The translations under genes and the position numbers were made by a program. A DNA stretch of 64,000 bases from Anabaena catenula FACHB-362 (GTDB lineage Bacteria > Cyanobacteriota > Cyanobacteriia > Cyanobacteriales > Nostocaceae): NCBI RefSeq assembly GCF_014698735.1, contig NZ_JACJTQ010000013.1:1-64000 (forward strand). Direction: 5' to 3'. Under the pieces are notes generated by a model. The model did not search any database. It saw nothing but the letters and a program-made list of their open reading frames with translations, and was not told the origin of the DNA. How positions within the stretch are numbered: the stretch's first letter is position 1; every line of letters starts with the position of its first letter. Positions 1-8,475 of the stretch are shown in pieces.

Positions 1-144
1 TACTGCGGTTTTGAGTGTGATAGAGATTTGAATGCTGCTATTAATTTAAGACAAAAAGCGGCTAGATTAGTCGTGTTAGCCTGTAGACTGGATAGTGCCG
101 ACACTTCTAGGTGGAAACAGGAAGAAAAAGCGGACAATTGTTAG
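1..144 (+). CDS. tnpB: TnpB (IS200/IS605-type RNA-guided nuclease), C-terminal end only
   Basis: The window opens inside an ORF whose last 47 codons are visible, ending with TAG at 142-144. The visible residues include YCGFECDRDLNAAINL. This is the second half of the C-terminal zinc finger plus the DRDLNAAINL signature of TnpB/OrfB proteins, in which the Asp belongs to the RuvC-III motif. TnpB is an RNA-guided DNA nuclease carried by IS200/IS605 and IS607 elements. The N-terminal part and any tnpA lie outside the window, so activity cannot be judged. Family identification is confident; the exact IS type is not. Confidence 0.85.
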   Translation, partial: YCGFECDRDLNAAINLRQKAARLVVLACRLDSADTSRWKQEEKADNC

Positions 145-315
145 CATTTGTTAGCTTTTTTGTATCGGAAAGAAGCATACCACGATGGTTTCACCGCAGA
201 GTTTTGATGGTGCCTTACGGAAGCCTAACACACCCTTATATCTTCAATGAAGTGGTAGAATATGGCTAATTTTGAGTAGTATTAGCTAAAAGAATTTACA
301 GGTGCAGATAAAAAC
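145..315 (+). other. Presumed right end of the IS element / reRNA region downstream of tnpB
   Basis: This non-coding stretch follows the tnpB stop directly and holds short inverted repeats (for example CTTACGGAAG near 215, and CTT..AAG around 235-250). In IS200/IS605 elements the tnpB 3' end and the next 100-200 bp encode the guide (omega/re) RNA and the subterminal hairpin of the right end. I infer that role from position only. The exact element boundary was not identified. Confidence 0.35.
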
Positions 316-1512
316 ATGAGTATAAATATTGATTCAGTTAAACAAGTTATTGGTATTCCCGATTTTCAAAAGACAGAGTTGCTGGAAAGTGCTTTGACTC
401 ATCCTTCACGAATTTATGAGACTAATAAAAATCAACAGCAAAAAGACCAACAGGAACGCGAATACAGAAGATTAGCAATTCTGGGTGATTCTCTTTTAGG
501 TGCTATTGTTGTTGACTATTTGCATGGTTCTTTTTCGGAATTGAATCAAGGTTATATCACAGATATTAAATGTCAAATTGTAAGTAGGGAGAAGTGTTAC
601 AAATTTGCACGAAAGTTGAAACTGAGTGATTTATGCCTACTAGGAAGAAGCGCACAACAAAAAGATGAATGCCAGCAAAAAGACCTTTTTGGCGAAATGT
701 TTGAAGCTTTACTTGGCGCAATATATATAGAGTATGGTCGAAATTTTAAGCTTTTAAGCAATTGGCTTATTGAGCGATTCATTAAGCAAACTGTTGATGA
801 GATAATGACTGATAATCAATACACGGAAAATCAATCTTCAGAGGACTATTTATCAATAATTAGTTCAATGAACACTGAGGAATCTGCTGATTTTTTGCGC
901 CAAAAGAAGGTAGAAGCAGATGCTTTGGTGGCACAAGATGAGAAATTACAGCAGCTATTGATTTGGATACAAAAGAAATCTTCTTTAGTTAATTCTGACC
1001 AGCCAACAAAAGTTAGAGCTTTTTATCTTTCTCTCATCCGTATCCTTGGTCGAGGTTTTGTCAGTAACTTTGATCCTAATATAAATAGTAATTCCAAAGT
1101 TCGTCAGTTTTTTCTTGGCTTTACTAATCGTGCGACTGATATTGGTCTTGACCTCGCATTTAAGTATAATACTAATCATGACTCGGCTAATGTTCTGGCA
1201 TCCATCTTCACGATTAATTTTGAGCCGGAACTACAGCAAGCTTTGCGAAAACTTCAGGCTGAACTACCCAATCCGAAGACAGATAAAGAAGCATTTGATG
1301 TTTGGAGAGAAACTCATGGTCAAGACTGGCTAAAGAAAGTAATAAAATTGATTGATTATGATTTGGAATTTAGTAAAGACCAGAAAACAATCCTCAACCA
1401 GTATTACAAAGCAAATCAAGGCATATTAGATTGTTTGAATAATTCTGAAACTAAAATATCTCCTGAATCAAAACGGGAGATTGAAGAGTCTTTGTTATTA
1501 CCAATCACATGA
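316..1512 (+). CDS. RNase III-domain protein with altered active site and an unknown C-terminal domain
   Basis: 398 aa. Residues about 10-160 match an RNase III catalytic domain: ALTHPS at 26-31, the signature helix RLAILGDSLL at 52-61 and GEMFEALLGAIY at 126-137. Standard enzymes read RLEFLGD and AD.FEALIGA. Here the first metal-site Glu is Ala54, Asp58 is kept, the usual Asp is Glu127, and Glu130 is kept. No double-stranded RNA-binding domain follows. Instead there are about 230 residues of mainly helical, AT-rich unknown sequence. It lies between a tnpB remnant and a toxin-antitoxin pair, so it may be accessory rather than the housekeeping rnc. It may bind structured RNA with reduced or altered cleavage. 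The function is not known. Confidence 0.75.
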   Translation: MSINIDSVKQVIGIPDFQKTELLESALTHPSRIYETNKNQQQKDQQEREYRRLAILGDSLLGAIVVDYLHGSFSELNQGYITDIKCQIVSREKCYKFARKLKLSDLCLLGRSAQQKDECQQKDLFGEMFEALLGAIYIEYGRNFKLLSNWLIERFIKQTVDEIMTDNQYTENQSSEDYLSIISSMNTEESADFLRQKKVEADALVAQDEKLQQLLIWIQKKSSLVNSDQPTKVRAFYLSLIRILGRGFVSNFDPNINSNSKVRQFFLGFTNRATDIGLDLAFKYNTNHDSANVLASIFTINFEPELQQALRKLQAELPNPKTDKEAFDVWRETHGQDWLKKVIKLIDYDLEFSKDQKTILNQYYKANQGILDCLNNSETKISPESKREIEESLLLPIT

Positions 1513-1554
1513 GTCTAAAGTAGTAAACATATACCCCATCAATCTTGAAAACCT

Positions 1555-1818
1555 ATGCCACAAACCATTCTTAACGAAATTCTCAATCAGCTTGATAGTT
1601 TAGAACAAGATGAACTACAACAGCTGAATCAAGCTATCCAAATATGTCTGACTGATAAAGCACAAGCGCATCAAATCACAAAATTTCATCAAGCACTTTT
1701 AAGTTCTGGTTTAGTAAAACAAATTAAGCACCCTGCTGACAGTCAAGAACAAGAAAGAAAACTCATTCAGGTACAGGGTAAGCCTGTTTCTCAAACTATC
1801 ATTGAGGAACGCCGCTAA
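1555..1818 (+). CDS. Putative antitoxin paired with the PIN toxin
   Basis: 87 aa, acidic to neutral and mostly helical, with no recognised DNA-binding motif. Its stop codon (1816-1818) directly abuts the ATG of the PIN-domain gene, the usual gene order of antitoxin before VapC-type toxin. Translational coupling is likely. The call rests on this context and the small size, because the sequence itself does not identify an antitoxin family. In such systems the antitoxin binds and blocks the toxin and represses the operon. Its start is ATG 1555, about 40 bp after the RNase III-like gene, so co-transcription with that gene is possible. Confidence 0.6.
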   Translation: MPQTILNEILNQLDSLEQDELQQLNQAIQICLTDKAQAHQITKFHQALLSSGLVKQIKHPADSQEQERKLIQVQGKPVSQTIIEERR

Positions 1819-2283
1819 ATGGCAGTTTATTTCTTAGATAGTAGTGCGTTAGTTAAACGCTATGTTGCAGAAATCGGTTCAGCTTGGGTTGTGAGTTTGT
1901 TCAATCCTACCCTAAAAAATTATGTGTTTATTGCAGCTATTACCTCTGTGGAGATTACTGCGGCGATTAGTAGGCGATTTCGTGGTGGAAGTATCAGTTC
2001 TACAGATGCGACAGCAGTATATCATCAGTTGAGAAATGATATCCAATCTGAGTATCAGGTTCTGGAAATTACAGACAGTATCATTAATTCAGGAATGTCA
2101 TTGGCAGAAAAATATGGTTTACGAGGTTATGACGCAGTTCAATTAGCTGCTGGTAAAGCCATCAATACTCTTTGCATAGCAAATAATTTACCTTTATTGA
2201 CTTTTATATCTGCTGATAAAGAATTAAATACAGCCGCTGCTAGTGAAGGTTTGCTTGTGGAAAACCCTAACAACCATCCCTAA
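1819..2283 (+). CDS. PIN-domain ribonuclease toxin (VapC-like)
   Basis: 154 aa, normal length for a PIN toxin. The four acidic positions of the PIN active site are visible: Asp7 in FLDSSALVK, Glu45 in SVEITAA, Asp105 in YDAVQLA and Asp133 in SADKEL. PIN toxins are Mg-dependent ribonucleases that typically cut tRNA or rRNA when free of their antitoxin. It starts immediately after the stop of the 87-aa partner with no gap, which fits a type II toxin-antitoxin operon. All catalytic residues are present, so it is probably functional. The RNA target cannot be told from sequence. Confidence 0.85.
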   Translation: MAVYFLDSSALVKRYVAEIGSAWVVSLFNPTLKNYVFIAAITSVEITAAISRRFRGGSISSTDATAVYHQLRNDIQSEYQVLEITDSIINSGMSLAEKYGLRGYDAVQLAAGKAINTLCIANNLPLLTFISADKELNTAAASEGLLVENPNNHP

Positions 2284-2452
2284 ACCCAAAAAATGCTCTT
2301 GCCAGTTATTGTCAAAACAACAATAATTGTGACAATTGCGCTAGAATTATTAAAGGTTCGTTACAGAATTGGCAAATCATCCCCGATTCTGTTACAACAG
2401 CCAAACATTTAGCTTCTTAATCTAAAAACCCTAAAGTTCACCCCAAGCCTCT

Positions 2453-4243
2453 ATGACGCTCCCAATTCGTAACGTCGCCATCATCGCTCACGTTGACCAC
2501 GGTAAAACCACCTTGGTTGATGCTCTCCTCAAACAGTCCGGCATTTTCCGCGAAGGCGAAGACGTTCCGGATTGTGTCATGGACTCCAACGCTTTGGAGA
2601 GGGAACGAGGGATTACGATTCTTTCTAAAAATACAGCGGTTCGCTACAAAGAAACCCTAATCAATATTGTTGATACCCCTGGACACGCTGACTTCGGCGG
2701 TGAAGTAGAACGGGTACTCGGCATGGTTGACGGTTGTCTGCTGATTGTCGATGCCAACGAAGGCCCCATGCCCCAAACCCGCTTTGTGTTGAAAAAAGCG
2801 TTGGAAAAAGGTCTGCGTCCTATCGTAGTTATTAACAAAATCGACCGGGGCCAAGCTGACCCTCACGTTGCTGTTGATAAAGTATTGGATCTGTTCTTGG
2901 AATTAGGAGCAGATGAAGACCAGTGCGACTTTAAGTATCTGTTTGCTTCCGGTATGGCTGGTTTCGCTAAAGAAACTTTGGAAGCAGAAGGGGTAGATAT
3001 GCAGCCCCTATTTGATGCAATTCTCCGCCATGTCCCCGCACCAGTGGGAGATCCCAACAAACCTCTGCAATTGCAAGTTACTACCCTAGATTATTCTGAA
3101 TATTTAGGACGAATTATCATTGGTAAAATCCACAATGGGACTATCCGTACCGGACAACAAGCTGCTTTGGTGGTAGAAGATGGCAGCATTGTTAAGGGTA
3201 AAATTACCAAGTTGATGGGATTTGAAGGCTTGAAGCGGGTAGACATGGAAGAAGCCACCGCAGGTTATATTGTGGCTGTGGCTGGTTTTGCTGATGCTTA
3301 CATTGGGGAAACTATTACAGATCCCAATGAACCCCAAGCTTTACCCTTAATTAAGGTAGATGAACCAACTTTACAAATGACCTTCTGGGTGAATGATTCA
3401 CCTTTTGCAGGTCAAGAAGGTAAGTTGGTGACTTCTCGACAAATTCGCGATCGCTTATTCCGCGAGTTAGAAACCAACGTGGCGTTACGTGTTGAAGAAA
3501 CCGACTCACCTGATAAATTCCTGGTTTCCGGTCGGGGTGAATTACACTTAGGCATCTTAATCGAAACCATGCGTCGTGAAGGTTTTGAGTTTCAAGTATC
3601 TCAACCTCAAGTAATTTACCGCACAGTTAACGGTCAACCTTGCGAACCTTACGAACTTCTAGCATTGGACGTTCCCGCCGATGCAGTTGGTAGTTGTATT
3701 GAACGGTTGGGACAACGGAAAGCGGAAATGCAAGATATGCAGCCCGGAGGTGGCGATCGCACTCAACTAGAGTTTATCGTTCCCGCTCGTGGTTTAATTG
3801 GTTTCCGTGGTGAATTCATGCGGATGACTCGTGGTGAAGGCATCATGAATCACAGTTTCCTTGATTATCGTCCCTTATCTGGTGATATTGAAGCCCGGAA
3901 CAAAGGCGTTTTAATCTCCTTTGAAGAAGGTGTTTCTACCTTCTACGCCATGAAAAATGCTGAAGATAGAGGCGCATTCTTTATCAGTCCAGGAACTAAG
4001 GTTTACAGAGGCATGATTATCGGTGAACATAATCGTCCTCAAGACTTGGAATTGAACGTTTGTAAAACCAAGCAATTAACCAACCACCGTGCGGCTGGTG
4101 GTGATGAACTTGTCCAGTTACAAACACCCATAGACATGAGTTTGGAACGGGCGTTAGAGTACATCGCTCAAGATGAATTGGTGGAAGTTACACCTGAATC
4201 TATTCGTCTCCGCAAGATGGCGAAGAAATTGGTAAAACGTTAA
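2453..4243 (+). CDS. typA: TypA/BipA ribosome-associated translational GTPase
   Basis: 596 aa, full length for the family. G1 motif AHVDHGKTT is at 12-20, the switch region contains RERGIT, then come DTPGHADF and NKID, followed by EF-G-like domains II, III and V and the TypA-specific C-terminal domain. BipA binds the 70S ribosome at the EF-G site, helps 50S assembly and supports growth under cold and other stress. The start ATG 2453 gives the conserved N-terminus [15 protein letters not shown]. The gene is monocistronic by appearance and is followed by a strong stem-loop. Confidence 0.97.
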   Translation: MTLPIRNVAIIAHVDHGKTTLVDALLKQSGIFREGEDVPDCVMDSNALERERGITILSKNTAVRYKETLINIVDTPGHADFGGEVERVLGMVDGCLLIVDANEGPMPQTRFVLKKALEKGLRPIVVINKIDRGQADPHVAVDKVLDLFLELGADEDQCDFKYLFASGMAGFAKETLEAEGVDMQPLFDAILRHVPAPVGDPNKPLQLQVTTLDYSEYLGRIIIGKIHNGTIRTGQQAALVVEDGSIVKGKITKLMGFEGLKRVDMEEATAGYIVAVAGFADAYIGETITDPNEPQALPLIKVDEPTLQMTFWVNDSPFAGQEGKLVTSRQIRDRLFRELETNVALRVEETDSPDKFLVSGRGELHLGILIETMRREGFEFQVSQPQVIYRTVNGQPCEPYELLALDVPADAVGSCIERLGQRKAEMQDMQPGGGDRTQLEFIVPARGLIGFRGEFMRMTRGEGIMNHSFLDYRPLSGDIEARNKGVLISFEEGVSTFYAMKNAEDRGAFFISPGTKVYRGMIIGEHNRPQDLELNVCKTKQLTNHRAAGGDELVQLQTPIDMSLERALEYIAQDELVEVTPESIRLRKMAKKLVKR

Positions 4244-4250
4244 TCCGTAG

Positions 4251-4280
4251 GGGTGGGGTTTCCCCACCCTCTTTCTTTAA
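4251..4280 (+). terminator. Rho-independent-type terminator after typA
   Basis: A perfect 8-bp GC stem (GGGTGGGG at 4251-4258, CCCCACCC at 4262-4269) with a TTT loop lies 8 bp after the typA stop and is followed by TCTTTCTTT. This is a good intrinsic terminator shape. Confidence 0.75.
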
Positions 4281-4582
4281 TTGGCAGTTAATCAACTTTG
4301 CTTATATCAATTTTTATAAAATTTGTGGACTTGGCAATTTTTGCAATAAGTAGGCTATATTCTCAATATTATTGATACTATTCTCAATTATTTTACGAAG
4401 TTTGGTTTTTTCAGCGATTGATATTGACATTGTTCTGACTTTTTGGTAAATTTAGTTAAAATCCCAAGGGATTGATATTTTGTTTTTCAGATTTTTTCTC
4501 ACGCAGAGACGCAGAGGCGCGGAGAGAGAAAAGAGAGATTTATACTAGTTTTAGAATATTTGATATTTTCCAAGGAGTGGAA
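4281..4582. other. Intergenic region after typA
   Basis: AT-rich. On the minus strand 4314-4430 could encode a 38-aa helical peptide starting MSISIAEKTKLRK, but nothing else supports it. Positions 4498-4530 hold a copy of the dispersed sequence CACGCAGAGACGCAGAGGCG, also found near 6325 (inverted), 32080 and 34110. Confidence 0.4.
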
Positions 4583-5230
4583 ATGATGTTGTTGGAATTA
4601 AAGCGCATTCATGTACCCCCTGGACAAAGAGTTTTATTGGAAGATGTCACTTGGACAGAGTTAGAAGCAATTCTGGAAGAATTAGGAGAACATCGTGCTG
4701 CGCGAATTGCTTATGACAGAGGAATGTTAGAAATTATGGCTCCTTTGCCAGAACATGAAGACGATAAAGAAATTATTAGCGATTTAGTTAAGGCATTGTT
4801 GGAAGAATTGGATATTGAATTTAGATGTCTTGGTTCTACAACTTTTAAAAATCAATTTATGGAGAAAGGTATAGAACCTGATCAATGTTTTTATATTAAA
4901 AATGAAGCTTTAATTCGTGGGAAAAAGCGATTAGATTTAACAATAGATCCTCCTCCAGATTTAGCTTTAGAAATTGATATTACTTCCCGCACTCATACAA
5001 ATATACATCAAGCTTTACAAGTTCCTGAGTTGTGGAGGTTTGAGAACGGTAAGTTACAAATTAATCTTTTAGAAGATGGTAATTATGTTGAGTCTCAGTC
5101 AAGTTTGAATTTTCCCGGTTTACCTTTGATTGAAGTGATTCCTCGATTTTTGGAGAAGAGTAAAACTGCTGGGAGAAATGCGACTATTAAAAGTTTTAGG
5201 AATTGGGTAAGACAGCATTTATCAAAGTAA
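4583..5230 (+). CDS. Uma2-family (DUF820) PD-(D/E)XK endonuclease-like protein
   Basis: 215 aa from ATG 4583, which has AAGGAG at 4572-4577. An upstream in-frame TTG at 4472 would add residues translated from the dispersed ACGCAGAG repeat and is rejected. The protein has the Uma2 pattern: a YDRGMLEIMAPLPEHE segment (39-to-60 region), LDLTIDPPPDLALEIDIT (where D and ExD supply the nuclease-like acids), and a closing WRFENGKLQINLL strand. The family is strongly expanded in cyanobacteria and has a restriction-nuclease fold. The biological role is unknown, and it is often linked to mobile DNA. Confidence 0.85.
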   Translation: MMLLELKRIHVPPGQRVLLEDVTWTELEAILEELGEHRAARIAYDRGMLEIMAPLPEHEDDKEIISDLVKALLEELDIEFRCLGSTTFKNQFMEKGIEPDQCFYIKNEALIRGKKRLDLTIDPPPDLALEIDITSRTHTNIHQALQVPELWRFENGKLQINLLEDGNYVESQSSLNFPGLPLIEVIPRFLEKSKTAGRNATIKSFRNWVRQHLSK

Positions 5231-5259
5231 AGTACGAAAAAATCATGGGAATATAAAAT

Positions 5260-6213
5260 TTATATTTGAAAGTACCTATTGCGAATTACTGGATGATTTG
5301 CAAGAAATCTTTCTATTTTTAAATTACACCAATCATCTATTTCTATACCCATTTCTTTCTTAATTGCATCCAGTTTATCATATAGGGTACTGTCAATGAT
5401 GCCACTAGTCATTATACAAAATCCTTTAGCTTCATATTGAACCAATACATCTGTAATATTCTGAACTTTGCTAGCTGATAGTGAACTTCCATTTCTAATT
5501 AGTTTACACTGTGCAATCCATTTAACAGAAGGTTTACCAAGTCTTCCCGGTGTGTGAAATTCTATATTTATAACTGATAAAAAATAGGCTTCCTCGAAAT
5601 TATGCAATTTATTCTTAAGTCCACCATATTGTTTAAGTAATTCTTGAACATTTTGGTTTAGTGGAACTATCCATGAAGATTCAGAGACATAAAAATCATA
5701 ACCAATATTATTACTGGCAGATGATCTAAAAAAATCATGTTTTAATTCAGGATGTTCAGTATATAATTTTTGGATTGCTTCATCTCCCAGATCACACATA
5801 CCTAACATAATATTACCAAGATAACTATCTGCTATATCTGGAAAGTATAGTTTTCTTTTTTCTAAGCTATCCTTAAAATTATCATAGATATTTTCAAATT
5901 CTAAATATTGCGTTGAATTTTCTTCATAACTTAATGTGAACCATTTGAGTTTATTTATTAACTTAACTAAATCTTGTGGTTTAAATGTAAAATTTATATA
6001 GTCTCCTTCGCTATCAGCAGTAATAAATTCACAATACTCGACTATACTCTCTCCAACAAATAAAGCCCATAAGTAAGCATCAGCCCAATCTAAATTAGAT
6101 GTATAATAATCACCAACTTTAATCTGTAAGATTGTTTCTAATTTATTTTTTGCCATTATTTCATATAATTCTTCAAAACTATATTTACTAATAGCTGACA
6201 TGGTTAGTTTCAT
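5260..6213 (-). CDS. Unknown protein with C-terminal Mrr-like restriction endonuclease domain
   Basis: 317 aa using ATG 6213; GTG 6222 and ATG 6201 are alternatives. The first 200 residues resemble nothing I recognise and are AT-rich and mostly helical. The last 90 residues look like an Mrr-cat/PD-(D/E)XK domain: WIAQCKL supplies the QxK half-site (Gln235, Lys237), then come a GFCIMTSGII strand and the family ending L..HP.IRNRYF. The upstream catalytic Asp is not obvious. No methyltransferase or helicase partner sits beside it. It may be a solitary modification-dependent nuclease or a defence effector. The assignment is by motif resemblance only. Confidence 0.55.
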   Translation of the reverse strand: MKLTMSAISKYSFEELYEIMAKNKLETILQIKVGDYYTSNLDWADAYLWALFVGESIVEYCEFITADSEGDYINFTFKPQDLVKLINKLKWFTLSYEENSTQYLEFENIYDNFKDSLEKRKLYFPDIADSYLGNIMLGMCDLGDEAIQKLYTEHPELKHDFFRSSASNNIGYDFYVSESSWIVPLNQNVQELLKQYGGLKNKLHNFEEAYFLSVINIEFHTPGRLGKPSVKWIAQCKLIRNGSSLSASKVQNITDVLVQYEAKGFCIMTSGIIDSTLYDKLDAIKKEMGIEIDDWCNLKIERFLANHPVIRNRYFQI

Positions 6214-6324
6214 GATATTCACCTAAAACTTTATAAAATTTTGACTTTTTCTATGAAATTTGCTATTTTAATTAATCTTGTGATGTAATTAAGCAAGCAA
6301 ATCAAGCTCACTTGTAAAATCCAA

Positions 6325-6362
6325 TTAATCTCTCTCTGTGCCTCTGCGTCTCTGCGTGAAAT
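6325..6362 (-). repeat. Inverted copy of the ACGCAGAGGCGCAGAG dispersed repeat
   Basis: The segment reads TGCCTCTGCGTCTCTGCGTG. It is the reverse complement of the sequence at 4498, 32080 and 34110. It lies between two minus-strand genes. Confidence 0.7.
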
Positions 6363-6401
6363 AAAAAAAAATTGTTTCATTTACCCAAAAATTGCTGTAA
6401 T

Positions 6402-7196
6402 CTAATTATCAACAATCTCTAAATCAGCAACAATGCCAAAATGATCAGAAGGATAAAGATAACGATTATTCGCTGCTGGTTGATTAAGAATAACTCGACA
6501 GTCTCGCACCTGTAAACGCTGATTAATAAAAATATAATCTAAAGTTCCTTTCCAAGGTTTCCAACTTCTATTAAAAATTAACGTCCTCCAAAATTGTCTG
6601 ATTCGTTTTTTCCAACTAATTTGATCTAACATCGTCGGACAAGTATATTCTGGCTCTTTTCCATGATAAACTTGATATGCTGATTGATATTTTTCCTTAA
6701 CTAATGCAATTCCTGATGTTTCAGGAGTACCGTTAAAATCTCCCACTGATATAATTGGCATTGTCTCAGGAAATTCTGATAACCAATTTAACATCATTTG
6801 TATTTGTTTATTGCGTTTTTTGTGAGAACCGGGATGCCAAAAATAATGACCGTTACAAATTACTATTGATTTATTATCATCAAACTTAATTTGTGCATAT
6901 TGGGCTATTCTTCCCTGATGTTCTAAATTTAGTGCTGCTGTTTTTTCAATCGGATAACGACTGAGAATAGCTAAACCAAAGGGTAAATCACTATCACATA
7001 CCTCTTTGGGTATAGCTTTATAAATATAGGGAATATTTAATTGTTCTGCTATCCAAGCAGCTGTATCTTCTGATAAACTGACTTCTTGTAAAGCAATGAT
7101 ATCAGGATTTTCGGCTTTGAGTCCATCTATTAATAATTGTCTGCGTTGTGTCCAATAATTCAGTTTAAAAAGAATATTAATCGTGATGATTTTCAT
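6402..7196 (-). CDS. Endonuclease/exonuclease/phosphatase (EEP) family hydrolase
   Basis: 264 aa. It has the EEP motifs in order: Asn7 in the first strand, the metal-binding Glu38 in IIALQEVS, CNGHYFWHPGS, the GDFNG loop in the middle and SDHFGIVADL near the C-terminus (Asp251, His252). The family is Mg-dependent and cleaves phosphodiesters or phosphomonoesters in DNA, RNA, lipids or inositol phosphates. There is no signal peptide, so it is cytosolic. The substrate cannot be assigned. The gene is monocistronic, with repeat-bearing spacers on both sides. Confidence 0.88.
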   Translation of the reverse strand: MKIITINILFKLNYWTQRRQLLIDGLKAENPDIIALQEVSLSEDTAAWIAEQLNIPYIYKAIPKEVCDSDLPFGLAILSRYPIEKTAALNLEHQGRIAQYAQIKFDDNKSIVICNGHYFWHPGSHKKRNKQIQMMLNWLSEFPETMPIISVGDFNGTPETSGIALVKEKYQSAYQVYHGKEPEYTCPTMLDQISWKKRIRQFWRTLIFNRSWKPWKGTLDYIFINQRLQVRDCRVILNQPAANNRYLYPSDHFGIVADLEIVDN

Positions 7197-7410
7197 ATTT
7201 TTATTGTCATTTTTTCACAAAAACTCGACACGTCCTCTTTTGGGTGTATCAATTTTCTTAGCCTTGGATCAAAATCTAGTCGTCAAATGCTCTCCCATCC
7301 CACCAGATGGTTAGCTGGGTGGGTTTTAAGGAGTCCGCGTTCGCGCAGCGTCTCCGACAGGAGAAGAGAAGGAATAGGCAGACTTTGTTTTTGTAGTGAT
7401 CTGAAAACTG

Positions 7411-7517
7411 ATACAGCAGATTGCAGATCAATGAGGTACAAAATCAAACTTGAAACCTAGACACCAAGCCAGTTTCACTCCTGACTCCTGACTCCTGACT
7501 CCTGAATTCTGCTGTAT
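7411..7517. repeat. Small inverted-repeat element with a (ACTCCTG)n core
   Basis: ATACAGCAGA at 7411-7420 is mirrored by TCTGCTGTAT at 7508-7517. Inside lie four perfect 7-bp units ACTCCTG (7477-7504). Size is 107 bp with no coding capacity. Its CTGAATTCTGCTGTA end also occurs at 40303-40317. Confidence 0.6.
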
Positions 7518-7522
7518 ATTAC

Positions 7523-7573
7523 TTCTAATTCGTAATTCATGATTAATTACGGATTACGAATTACGAATTAGAA
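7523..7573. terminator. Long AT-rich inverted repeat at the 3' end of the 2H-phosphoesterase gene
   Basis: TTCTAATTCGTAATTC (7523-7538) pairs with GAATTACGAATTAGAA (7558-7573), 6 bp from the minus-strand stop at 7579. The same AATTCGTAATT motif recurs near 17581, 17660, 28598 and 41632. It is therefore a dispersed palindrome that may also serve as a transcription terminator. Confidence 0.5.
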
Positions 7574-7578
7574 ATTAC

Positions 7579-8367
7579 TCAAAAATCTAAACTTATCCAG
7601 TCTGGTTGACGATAATAATGTGTCATGTTGTCAAACTTCCGCAATTCAACCCGGTTGATTAAAATCTCTGGGAAATTTAACAGCCATTGTTGATTTAACT
7701 CAGATAACATAGTACTGAGTTCGATGCGGTCTGGTTCAGCGGGAATTTCCCCAAAATAGCCTAATGTAATATGGGCTGTAAAGTTATAGTGTTGCTCAAT
7801 CCCCAAGCCCATTAACTTACGATTTTGATAAATTAGCCTACGGAGTTGAATAATCTCCTCATAGGAGCGTTCATCTTTGGGTACTAAACACACACCTATA
7901 GCCCTGGGCATAACTAACAGTCCCAGCATTTGCCAGGAAATGGGATTAGCTGCCTTTGTCCTGGATTCTTGATGTTGCTTAAACAAATCACCTAAGCAAG
8001 AGTTCAATTCCTCAGCAAATTGGGGATTTTTTTGAGTGGCATGATGGAAAGCATGATCCCAAATCAAATCTGCTACGGTTAAATGAAAGCTGGCAGGAGG
8101 TACAGGTACAATCAAATCACTGTTGACTGGTAACTCTAAAAGCGATCGCTGATAAGTCTCTATTTGGCTGTAGAAAGCAGCATTTTCTGTATCTTCTCCC
8201 GCCGGTGGGGTAATCAGCGTATAGCCAGGAAAAGGTGCTGGTTCTCTGATTCCAGAATTGGACTGAAATTTAGAAGATTCCTGGATATGCTGAACTTGGG
8301 TTCTGTAAAATTCTGGTAGCATCATTCTTGCTACCCGATTTAAGTAGGTTTGGTAGTTGTCGTCCAA
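7579..8367 (-). CDS. 2H phosphoesterase-like protein (DUF1868 type)
   Basis: 262 aa from a TTG at 8367; ATG 8325 (residue 15) is the alternative. An upstream ATG at 8374 is out of frame. Two HxT motifs mark the 2H superfamily: FHLTVAD near residue 94 and AHITLGYFG near 198. The spacing suits a cyclic phosphodiesterase or RNA ligase-like fold. A 50-residue N-terminal segment precedes the domain. 2H enzymes act on 2',3'-cyclic phosphates or related phosphoesters, but the substrate of this cyanobacterial branch is not known to me. It is divergent from holA, with about 100 bp between. Confidence 0.7.
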   Translation of the reverse strand: MDDNYQTYLNRVARMMLPEFYRTQVQHIQESSKFQSNSGIREPAPFPGYTLITPPAGEDTENAAFYSQIETYQRSLLELPVNSDLIVPVPPASFHLTVADLIWDHAFHHATQKNPQFAEELNSCLGDLFKQHQESRTKAANPISWQMLGLLVMPRAIGVCLVPKDERSYEEIIQLRRLIYQNRKLMGLGIEQHYNFTAHITLGYFGEIPAEPDRIELSTMLSELNQQWLLNFPEILINRVELRKFDNMTHYYRQPDWISLDF

Positions 8368-8475
8368 TCTTCATCGCCTCGCGCTCTCTTGATAGATTGT
8401 AGGGAAATTTACTCAATTTGACCAAATTAATTTGGTTTTTAATTTTTAATTTTTAACTTTTAACTTTTAATTGCT

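Noticed and set aside
4314-4430. 38-codon minus-strand frame starting MSISIAEKTKLRK
   Set aside because: Plausible helix but no ribosome-binding site or context; kept only as a remark in the intergenic entry.
4472-4582. N-terminal extension of the Uma2 protein from TTG 4472
   Set aside because: The extension is translated from the dispersed ACGCAGAG repeat, and ATG 4583 has a clear AAGGAG site.
7137-7460. Plus-strand frame of 107 codons
   Set aside because: It begins inside the EEP gene on the opposite strand and runs through repeat DNA; no family features or ribosome-binding site.
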